Shown here piece by piece: positions 1-5,421 of a stretch of DNA of 11,478 nucleotides. The notes below the pieces were generated by a model. The model saw nothing but the letters and a program-made list of their open reading frames with translations. It had not been told where the DNA came from and did no database searches. This stretch comes from Acidimicrobiales bacterium. GTDB lineage: Bacteria > Actinomycetota > Acidimicrobiia > Acidimicrobiales > JABEUL01. The position numbers and the translations under genes are program-made. Location: positions 1 to 11,478 of the forward strand of contig JABEUL010000302.1 in the NCBI GenBank assembly GCA_013044465.1. Direction: 5' to 3'. The first letter of the stretch is position 1. Each line of letters starts with the position of its first letter.

Positions 1-704
1 AAGGCGGGATCATTGACTACTTGCGACCCGATGGCAAAACACAGGTTTCCATTGTTTTTGAAGGGGCGAAGCCAGTTGCCATTAACACGGTTTTGATCTC
101 CACTCAGCATGCCGAAGGTATTGATCTGCAAAACGAACTGGCACCTGCTCTAAAAGAGTTCGTGATAGACCCCTTGCTCCCGAGTGATCTTGATATTAGT
201 GATTTGCGAATACTTGTCAACCCCACAGGAAAGTTTGTTCTAGGTGGACCTCACGCAGACACTGGTTTAACCGGTCGAAAAATTATTGTCGACACCTACG
301 GAGGAGGAGCTAGGCACGGAGGAGGAGCATTTTCAGGCAAGGATCCTTCGAAAGTAGACCGGTCTGCTGCATATGCTGCCAGATGGGTTGCCAAGCATGT
401 AGTGAGTTCAGGGGCGGCCAAAAAGTGTGAGATCCAAGTCGCTTATGCCATTGGTGTAGCACAGCCAGTATCGATATTTGTTGAGACTTTTGGAAGCGAA
501 ACTGTTGATCCTCAAAAGATTGAAGCTGCGATACGAGAGGTATTTGACCTTCGTCCTGCCGCTATTATCCAAGATCTCGACTTGAGACGTCCAATTTACA
601 GGAAGACTGCCGCATACGGACACTTTGGACGTCAAGAAAAAGACTTTACTTGGGAGACCACTTCACGCTTAGAGGAGTTCTCACGCGCTGTTGGAATAAG
701 CTAA
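1..704 (+). CDS. metK: S-adenosylmethionine synthetase, C-terminal part (5' end outside window)
   Basis: MetK condenses ATP and methionine into S-adenosylmethionine in the cytosol, feeding methylation and polyamine pathways. The frame is open from the window edge (codons begin at base 3 with GGIIDYLRPDGKTQV), so the gene is 5'-truncated by the window. The TTG at 21 is an internal Leu codon, not a start. Visible motifs: DYLRPDGKTQV, a GLTGRKIIVDTYGG segment, then GGGAFSGKDPSKVDRSAAY, which contains the MetK signature GGGAFSxKD, and VAYAIGVAQPVSIFVETFG near the C-terminal domain. About 60% of a usual ~390-residue protein is present. The segment before GLTGRK reads GGPHADT, where the family usually has GGPxGD, so a Gly is replaced by Ala. 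It ends 7 bp before priA, the common actinobacterial metK-priA arrangement. Family assignment is very secure. Confidence 0.97.
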   Translation, partial: GGIIDYLRPDGKTQVSIVFEGAKPVAINTVLISTQHAEGIDLQNELAPALKEFVIDPLLPSDLDISDLRILVNPTGKFVLGGPHADTGLTGRKIIVDTYGGGARHGGGAFSGKDPSKVDRSAAYAARWVAKHVVSSGAAKKCEIQVAYAIGVAQPVSIFVETFGSETVDPQKIEAAIREVFDLRPAAIIQDLDLRRPIYRKTAAYGHFGRQEKDFTWETTSRLEEFSRAVGIS

Positions 705-711
705 GTATTTC

Positions 712-2565
712 ATGGGCCAAGGCCTAGAAGATTTAGCAAAAATTGTTACAGTAATTCCCGATATAACAGGACTTGATAGAGAGTTCGATTACTCAGTTAA
801 TGACTCTCTGGCCTGGAACAAAAATGGCGTCCCAGTTGGTTTTGATCAGCTTGAAATTGGAACAGTTGTCAATATAACCATCCACAACCGAAAAGCTCGT
901 GGTTGGATAGTTGACAAAAAACTTGGAAGTGACAGAGAAGTAATCCCACTAACTTCCCTCTATTCAATTGGTCCAAATCAAGATACGGTAGAACTTTGCA
1001 AGTGGGCAGCGTTTCAATACGGAGGACCAATTAGGTCTTTTTTAGTCGCAGGATCTCCTAAAAGAAAACTGATCCCATCCGAGGGCTCACTCTCAAGACC
1101 TAAGTTAAAGTCTGAGCTTAAAAGTATGAAACTTGGCGATGAACAGAATCAGATTATTAACGAGATTTACAGCCCCAATGGAGCGGTTGCTTCGCCAAAA
1201 ATTATTCTGAGACTTCCTCCTAAAGCAGGTTCTTTTTGGCTTATACAAGCCATGGTTGAAAGATCGCCTTTAAAAACACTATTGGTAGTACTTGGAAACC
1301 ATAATCGAGTGCATGAATATGAAACCAAACTGACTAATGCCAGAATCAGTTTTGCCTCACCTGATGCTCTTTTTTTAGATCACGCAAAATATCAGGTAGT
1401 CATGGGACTTAGGAATGCGGCTTTTGCCAGAATTGAAAATGAACAACTAGGGGGCGTCCTAGTTATTGAAAGTGATGCATACTCACTCAAATCCGATCGA
1501 GCACCAACTTGGGATGCCTCAGAAGTTCTGCTGAAAAGATGTGAAATGGCTAATGTGCCTTGCGTTTTGGTGTCCTCGGTGCCCAAAGTGACCCAGCTAT
1601 CCTCTGTCAGACTCCACACAATCGACAGGACAAGAGAGCGCTCTTTGTGGCCTGCCATTCACATCACGGATGCTAACAGTGAAGATCCCGTATACGCACC
1701 CTTTGGCCCGGATCTGACTGAAATTATGCGAGATGCAACAAGGTCCCACCAAGTTTTGGTGATTTGGAACAAACTTGGCAAAGTGAGATCTTTGGTATGT
1801 AAAAGCTGCCATCTTCCCGTCACCTGTCCTAACTGCAGATCAAGTCTTGTGCCAAGTGGTGAGGGCAGTACCATGCTCACCTGTGAGTTATGTGGATTTG
1901 ATCAAGCTAAGTTTTGTCAAAAATGCGGAAGCACCAAGCTCGCAAACTATAACAGGGGCGTTTTAAAAGTCAGAGAAGAACTTGAAAAGATACTTGGCCC
2001 AACTAAGAAAGTAAGTGTTGTTACAAAAGATAATCAAGATCTAGATGGGGAAGTAATTGTGGGAACTAATGCAGTACTAAGCCGTGTGGACAACGCTTTT
2101 GCAGTAGTGTGGCCAGATATTGACCGAGAGATATTGATGCCAAATATTTTGGCGGTAGAAGAACTCATGTCAAATCTTGCCCAAGCTGCAAGAATCTGCC
2201 CTTCCAGGGCACAAGATGGCAGTGGTGGCATATTTGTGAGAACTCGATTTCCTGACCATCCAGTGATCAAATCACTTCTATTAGGGGACCCTGGAATTAT
2301 TGCCAATTTTGAACTTGAAAGAAGGAAAACTTTGGACCTCCCCCCATTTAAAGCAGTAGCTGAGATCTCTGGGGTTCCCATTAAAATAAAAGAGTACAAC
2401 GATCTAATTTCAAAAGTTGATTTACTGGTCTTAGGTCCATCGCCAAGTGGCTCATATTTGCTTAAAGCGAATTCAGACATGGAGTTATCTCAATCAATCA
2501 ATCAGGCCAAAATGTCAATGAAGTCTTCAAAAGGTGTACGAATTGCAGTCGGGAGCATTAGCTAG
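712..2565 (+). CDS. priA: Primosomal protein N' (PriA), helicase-motif-degenerate actinobacterial type
   Basis: PriA normally recognises stalled forks and reloads the replisome. This 617-residue protein keeps the N-terminal DNA-binding region (VIPDITGLDREFDY near residue 14; IGTVVNITIHNRKARGWIVD near 49-68) and all eight zinc-cluster cysteines (C363/C366, C372/C375, C391/C394, C402/C405). The C-terminal LPPFKAVAEISG block (~543-554) is also present. The ATPase motifs are lost: the Walker A region reads LPPKAGSFW (168-176) with no GxGKT, the DEEH box is VIESD (251-255), and the usual VAGRAGR is NLAQAARIC (~488-496). Actinobacterial PriA proteins are known to lack detectable helicase motifs, so this is probably a functional non-helicase primosome protein, not a pseudogene. 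ATG 712 is 7 bp after metK. I see no clear Shine-Dalgarno, so coupling to metK is likely. It is followed after 2 bp by yggS. Confidence 0.93.
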   Translation: MGQGLEDLAKIVTVIPDITGLDREFDYSVNDSLAWNKNGVPVGFDQLEIGTVVNITIHNRKARGWIVDKKLGSDREVIPLTSLYSIGPNQDTVELCKWAAFQYGGPIRSFLVAGSPKRKLIPSEGSLSRPKLKSELKSMKLGDEQNQIINEIYSPNGAVASPKIILRLPPKAGSFWLIQAMVERSPLKTLLVVLGNHNRVHEYETKLTNARISFASPDALFLDHAKYQVVMGLRNAAFARIENEQLGGVLVIESDAYSLKSDRAPTWDASEVLLKRCEMANVPCVLVSSVPKVTQLSSVRLHTIDRTRERSLWPAIHITDANSEDPVYAPFGPDLTEIMRDATRSHQVLVIWNKLGKVRSLVCKSCHLPVTCPNCRSSLVPSGEGSTMLTCELCGFDQAKFCQKCGSTKLANYNRGVLKVREELEKILGPTKKVSVVTKDNQDLDGEVIVGTNAVLSRVDNAFAVVWPDIDREILMPNILAVEELMSNLAQAARICPSRAQDGSGGIFVRTRFPDHPVIKSLLLGDPGIIANFELERRKTLDLPPFKAVAEISGVPIKIKEYNDLISKVDLLVLGPSPSGSYLLKANSDMELSQSINQAKMSMKSSKGVRIAVGSIS

Positions 2566-2567
2566 AG

Positions 2568-3215
2568 ATGTCCCCTGATGCAAATGAGATCAAGCAATCC
2601 TTCGGAAAAATTAAAGAGAGAATTAGGCAAACCGGGCGGGATTTGGATTCCATAACCTTTGTCGGGGTGACTAAGGGATTCGACGCTCACACAGTGGAGC
2701 AAGCTTTACAAGCTGGCATTACTAACTTTGGTGAGAACTATTCGAGCGAGTTTGTCCAAAAAGCAAAACTTGTGACTGGACCTGCCACTTGGCATTTTAT
2801 AGGAACAATTCAGAGAAGAAATATCGCTTCGATGGCTAGATACGTTTCTCTTTGGCAATCAATTGTAAGAATTGAGGAGGCGAGAGACATAGCTAATATC
2901 GAACCAGGCGCCAAGGGACTAGTGCAAATCGATCTAGCCGAGCTTCCCAATAGAAGTGGCGTCAAGGTAGAGGACCTTTCCAAATTTATGGATTTAATAT
3001 CCAAAATTGACATATCTATCAGGGGTTTTATGTGTATGGGAGATCCATTTGACATGACTCGGACTAGGGAGATATTCACCAAAGCACATGAGATTTCAGA
3101 AGATTTTGGCTTACCTGAGTTGTCAATGGGAATGAGTGATGACTTGGAAGTTGCCCTTGAGTGCGGTTCCACAATTGTGAGAATTGGTAGTGCGTTATTA
3201 GGCCAAAGAGCCTAA
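2568..3215 (+). CDS. yggS: YggS/YlmE-family pyridoxal-phosphate homeostasis protein (PLPBP)
   Basis: A 215-residue, single-domain PLP-binding barrel protein that maintains cytosolic PLP homeostasis and has no known enzymatic reaction. The PLP lysine is K36 in FVGVTKGF. It is followed by the family blocks AGITNFGENYSSEF, TWHFIGTIQRRNIASMARYV, VQIDLAELPNRSGV and, at the C-terminus, LSMGMSDDLEVALECGSTIVRIGSALLG. The last matches the usual SMGMSxDxExAIxxGxTxVRIG phosphate-binding end. Length is slightly below the usual ~225-235. ATG 2568 lies 2 bp after the priA stop, with no room for an independent promoter, so translation is probably coupled. The family habitually sits next to sepF (as ylmE) in Gram-positive division clusters, as here. 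Confidence in the family is very high; any cell-division role is inferred from context. Confidence 0.95.
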   Translation: MSPDANEIKQSFGKIKERIRQTGRDLDSITFVGVTKGFDAHTVEQALQAGITNFGENYSSEFVQKAKLVTGPATWHFIGTIQRRNIASMARYVSLWQSIVRIEEARDIANIEPGAKGLVQIDLAELPNRSGVKVEDLSKFMDLISKIDISIRGFMCMGDPFDMTRTREIFTKAHEISEDFGLPELSMGMSDDLEVALECGSTIVRIGSALLGQRA

Positions 3216-3236
3216 AAAAAGTGTAAGATTGCAAAA

Positions 3237-3243
3237 AAGGAGG
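3237..3243 (+). promoter_or_regulatory. Strong Shine-Dalgarno of sepF
   Basis: AAGGAGG, a full anti-Shine-Dalgarno match, lies 9 bases before the ATG at 3253. It is one of the two best ribosome-binding sites in the window, and fixes the sepF start. Most other genes here have weak sites or rely on overlap with the preceding gene. Confidence 0.85.
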
Positions 3244-3252
3244 ATTTGAAAC

Positions 3253-3861
3253 ATGGCTTCATTTATGCGTCGTGCCATGGTGACCATAGGGCTTGCCGAC
3301 GAAGACGAAGATGACATTGATAGGTACGATCGCTACGACGGTTACGACTATGAAGAGGATGAGATTACTAGGCCAGCGACACTTGGCCGGCGAGTAGAGC
3401 CACCTGCTATGAGGCCCGAGCCCCAGAGGCCTTCTTCCACCTTGCGCCCAGTGGCATCAAGGCCAGCTCCAGCTAGAGTCATGAGACCAGCTGAAAGGCC
3501 AGAGGCTCCTTCGAAACTTCAAGATGCTCCTAGAGCTGCCCAACCAATTGCCAGAGTCTCAAGAGAATCACTAATTGGTGCTCAAATAAGTGCCAAGCCA
3601 TTTGTGGTTGCGCCTAAGAAATACAGTGATGCCCAACAAATTGGTGACCATCTCAAAGCTGAACAACCGGTGATTGTTAACTTGCAAGTTGTAGAGCGAG
3701 AGCTTGCAAGAAGAATGATTGATTTTTGTTCAGGTTTAACATATGCACTTAACGGTTCGATGGAAAAGGTCGCTGATCAAGTGTTCCTTTTGACACCCTC
3801 CAACGTTGAGGTATCTCAAGAAGAGAGAGAGCGGATACAGCGCCACGGACTGTTCCAGTAA
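3253..3861 (+). CDS. sepF: Cell division protein SepF
   Basis: SepF anchors FtsZ filaments to the membrane; actinobacteria lack FtsA, so SepF is normally the main anchor. The 202-residue protein has the expected three-part layout. An N-terminal amphipathic membrane-targeting segment (MASFMRRAMVTIGLADED, residues 1-18) is followed by a very acidic, Tyr-rich stretch (to ~37). A Pro/Arg-rich disordered linker covers ~40-110. The C-terminal FtsZ-binding/dimerisation domain (~116-187) contains KPFVVAPKKYSDAQQI, PVIVNLQVVERELARRMIDF, CSGLTYALNGSMEKVADQV and FLLTPSNVEVS. The extra tail after ~188 is short. It follows yggS after 37 bp and precedes yggT, the canonical ylmE-ylmF-ylmG order. The linker is somewhat long but normal for actinobacteria. 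Confidence 0.97.
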   Translation: MASFMRRAMVTIGLADEDEDDIDRYDRYDGYDYEEDEITRPATLGRRVEPPAMRPEPQRPSSTLRPVASRPAPARVMRPAERPEAPSKLQDAPRAAQPIARVSRESLIGAQISAKPFVVAPKKYSDAQQIGDHLKAEQPVIVNLQVVERELARRMIDFCSGLTYALNGSMEKVADQVFLLTPSNVEVSQEERERIQRHGLFQ

Positions 3862-3876
3862 TTTAATTTTGCATCT

Positions 3877-3904
3877 ACCTATGGCTATTTGGTTTCAAAT
3901 AGGT
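3877..3904 (+). promoter_or_regulatory. Small inverted repeats in the sepF-yggT gap
   Basis: The 82-bp gap contains a 7-bp perfect stem CTATTTG (3885-3891) / CAAATAG (3896-3902) with a GTTT loop. An overlapping alternative 6-bp stem is ACCTAT (3877-3882) / ATAGGT (3899-3904). The two share bases in their 3' arms and cannot both be fully formed. No T-run follows, so this is not an obvious intrinsic terminator. It could be an mRNA processing or translation-modulating element ahead of yggT, which has no visible Shine-Dalgarno. Function is unproven. Confidence 0.35.
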
Positions 3905-3943
3905 CCGACACATTTAACAATGGCAAATTAGTAAGTTTTTGGC

Positions 3944-4198
3944 ATGCGGATATTAATTTACTATGCAATTCAAATCGTAATTGTTATTCTTATTGTCCAG
4001 GCAATTCTGTCTTGGATTCCAATCCATCCATCTTCTGCTTTTTACAAAATTAGAAAAGATTTAACTTCTGTTACCAATGTCTTTTTAGCTCCGATTAGAA
4101 AGGTTATTCCTCCCGTCGGAGGTGGAGGAGTCCAAATTGATCTTTCCGTAATGGTTCTAATTGTGATTTTAGAAGTGGTGGCAAAAGTAGTTGGATGA
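3944..4198 (+). CDS. yggT: YggT/YlmG family small membrane protein
   Basis: An 84-residue integral membrane protein with one hydrophobic helix at ~3-22 (ILIYYAIQIVIVILIVQAIL) and a second at ~66-84. The loop between them matches the YggT family: ILSWIP, then LTSVTNVFLAPIRKVIPPVGGGG and DLSVMVLIVIL, the usual Thr-x-P/APIRxxiPxxGxxDLS pattern. Family members are linked to envelope and osmotic tolerance and to nucleoid or division placement, but the molecular role is not settled. The ATG at 3944 is the only possible start, because an in-frame TAA lies at 3932-3934. No clear Shine-Dalgarno is visible. The place after sepF supports the assignment as ylmG. Confidence 0.9.
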   Translation: MRILIYYAIQIVIVILIVQAILSWIPIHPSSAFYKIRKDLTSVTNVFLAPIRKVIPPVGGGGVQIDLSVMVLIVILEVVAKVVG

Positions 4199-4482
4199 GC
4201 TAAAGCGATCGTTGGTGAGATTTATTGAAATCATCAGGTTCGTTCGCTGATTTTTGCGGTTTGCTACTTATTATTGGTTTTTCCATCAAGTCTTGGAGAA
4301 GATAGTCTACTCGTATGACACGACACTGACGGCTATTTTTTAATTAAAGAATTCCCTCTCAGCTCCAGATGTGTCAATCATTAAAATTCCTTGTAGATGC
4401 CACTTGTTATCTTCAAATTCGATAATGGGGATTATTTTGTGCCAGTTATCCAGTTCGCTTTCAGAAGGGCTACGATAGGGAT
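4199..4482. other. 284-bp gap between yggT and divIVA, no convincing gene
   Basis: This is the longest non-coding stretch in the window. It holds the weak hairpins just after yggT, an AT-rich palindrome TTTAATTAAA at 4339-4348, and two sequences resembling -10 boxes upstream of divIVA: TAAAAT at 4382-4387 and GATAAT at 4421-4426. Neither has a good -35 hexamer at 16-18 bp. A divIVA promoter is expected here because the gap is long, but I cannot place it confidently. On the minus strand a 59-codon open stretch (4519-4343, then TAA) has no ATG, GTG or TTG start that would make a gene; it is discussed as a possible remnant. I see no tRNA and no recognisable riboswitch. Confidence 0.6.
4219..4255 (+). 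terminator. Possible weak terminator / alternative hairpins after yggT
   Basis: Twenty bases after the yggT stop, GATTT (4219-4223) can pair with AAATC (4228-4232). The overlapping AAATCA (4228-4233) can instead pair with TGATTT (4248-4253), or ATCAG (4233-4237) with CTGAT (4247-4251). The last pairing runs straight into a five-T run (4251-4255). The stems are short (5-6 bp), so this is a weak intrinsic terminator or attenuator candidate only. Confidence 0.3.
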
Positions 4483-5364
4483 ATGGAATTAATGAGTAAA
4501 GTCCTTCGGGAAGTAGAGTTCAGAGAAGGGCTTCGGGGATACAATCGAGATGAAGTTGACGATTTTCTTGAGAGGATGGCACTCGAAGCTGATGCTATTC
4601 AGAATCGTCTAGATGGAGCGCTTGACACTATTTCGGACCTAGAGGAAAAAATCCAGGAACTCGAAGCCAACAAAGGTGCTCCAGAGATTCGCTATATTGA
4701 AACTGAAGTTGAGCGTGCTCCACAAGTGGTCCAAGCTGGCCCCACGATAAACGTCGTCGATGAGAACTCACTGAGTGAAGCAATGTCAAAGACCTTGATC
4801 CATGCCCAAAGGACTGCAGATGCTGTTCTCAACGAGGCCCGAGAGCAAGCTAATACATTGGTTATTCAAGCAGAGGCACAGGCTAAGCAACTTGAGACCC
4901 AGAGCAAAGAAACTATAGAAAAACACGTAATTGCTCTTGAAGCAAATAAAGCTGCACTGCAAAATGAAGTAATTAAGCTGACCAAACTCTTAGAAGTTGA
5001 GAGAGAAGAGATGGCAAGTGGGCTATCTAAGTTGGCTGAGTGGGTGAGAAGTCATCTTGCAACCGACAGACTCCAATCACTAGCCGACGGCGCAAGCGTG
5101 GATACTTCAACATTCGCTTCGACTGGTCCTGATTCAGAGCCGACTCCTAAGGTCTACAATCTTGATTACTTCGCAGAGCCCAAAGCAGGTGAAACTGAGA
5201 TAGCCGATATCGACCTTCCAAGTGAACCAGGCAGCGTAGATCCGGGAGGTTTTGGCACCTCTGTTGTTGACGACGATTTAAAGTCGACAAACGGTGAGTT
5301 TAAAATTGCACCAAGTGGGAATATAAGAATCATTGAGCCGGGTCAATCACTTTTCCCAGAATAA
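4483..5364 (+). CDS. divIVA: DivIVA-domain protein (Wag31-like polar growth/septum organiser)
   Basis: DivIVA proteins bind curved membrane at poles and septa and recruit wall-synthesis or division machinery. The 293-residue protein opens with the DivIVA domain: VLREVEFREGLRGYNRDEVDDFLERM (about residues 7-32), including the hallmark RGYxxxEVDxFL. Coiled-coil follows at ~30-62. After a short break (Pro-containing, ~65-90), a long heptad-like Ala/Glu/Gln-rich coil runs ~95-190. The C-terminal ~90 residues are acidic, Gly/Ser/Pro-rich and probably disordered. ATG 4483 is chosen because an in-frame TAA at 4423-4425 excludes upstream starts and MEL... begins the domain naturally; ATG 4492 is a possible alternative. 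Only a weak AGGG (4477-4480) precedes it. It lies after sepF-yggT as in other Gram-positive dcw tails. Confidence 0.93.
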   Translation: MELMSKVLREVEFREGLRGYNRDEVDDFLERMALEADAIQNRLDGALDTISDLEEKIQELEANKGAPEIRYIETEVERAPQVVQAGPTINVVDENSLSEAMSKTLIHAQRTADAVLNEAREQANTLVIQAEAQAKQLETQSKETIEKHVIALEANKAALQNEVIKLTKLLEVEREEMASGLSKLAEWVRSHLATDRLQSLADGASVDTSTFASTGPDSEPTPKVYNLDYFAEPKAGETEIADIDLPSEPGSVDPGGFGTSVVDDDLKSTNGEFKIAPSGNIRIIEPGQSLFPE

Positions 5365-5389
5365 CTCTTATATTTGCTCGTAAAGCCAA

Positions 5390-5421
5390 TTAGAAACAGC
5401 CTTCTGCTTTTCTAACTTTTT
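5390..5421 (+). terminator. Probable rho-independent terminator of divIVA, overlapping the ileS 3' end
   Basis: TTAGAAA (5390-5396) pairs with TTTCTAA (5409-5415). An inner CAG/CTG extension (5397-5399 / 5404-5406) leaves a CCTT loop and a 2-nt bulge. After one C comes TTTTT (5417-5421). It reads as a + strand intrinsic terminator 25 bp after the divIVA stop. Its 3' arm and T-run cover the ileS stop codon (5412-5414) and the last ileS codons. The reverse orientation lacks a matching T-run. Confidence 0.5.

Noticed and set aside
2034..2480. Minus-strand open frame of 148 codons inside priA
   Set aside because: The opposite strand encodes the conserved PriA C-terminal region. The antisense translation has no recognisable domain.
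712..2565. priA as a pseudogene because the helicase motifs are missing
   Set aside because: The frame is intact over 617 codons, the zinc cysteines are complete, and motif loss is a known feature of actinobacterial PriA.
4191..4250. 19-codon frame starting at TTG overlapping the yggT stop (amphipathic, Arg-rich)
   Set aside because: It has no Shine-Dalgarno and a TTG start, and is very short. The frame continues open beyond a TGA, but nothing links it to a known family.
4369..4425. 18-codon frame beginning ATG TGT in phase with divIVA, ending at TAA, as a leader peptide or upstream divIVA start
   Set aside because: The TAA at 4423-4425 breaks it from divIVA. It has no Shine-Dalgarno and no run of one regulatory codon typical of leader peptides.
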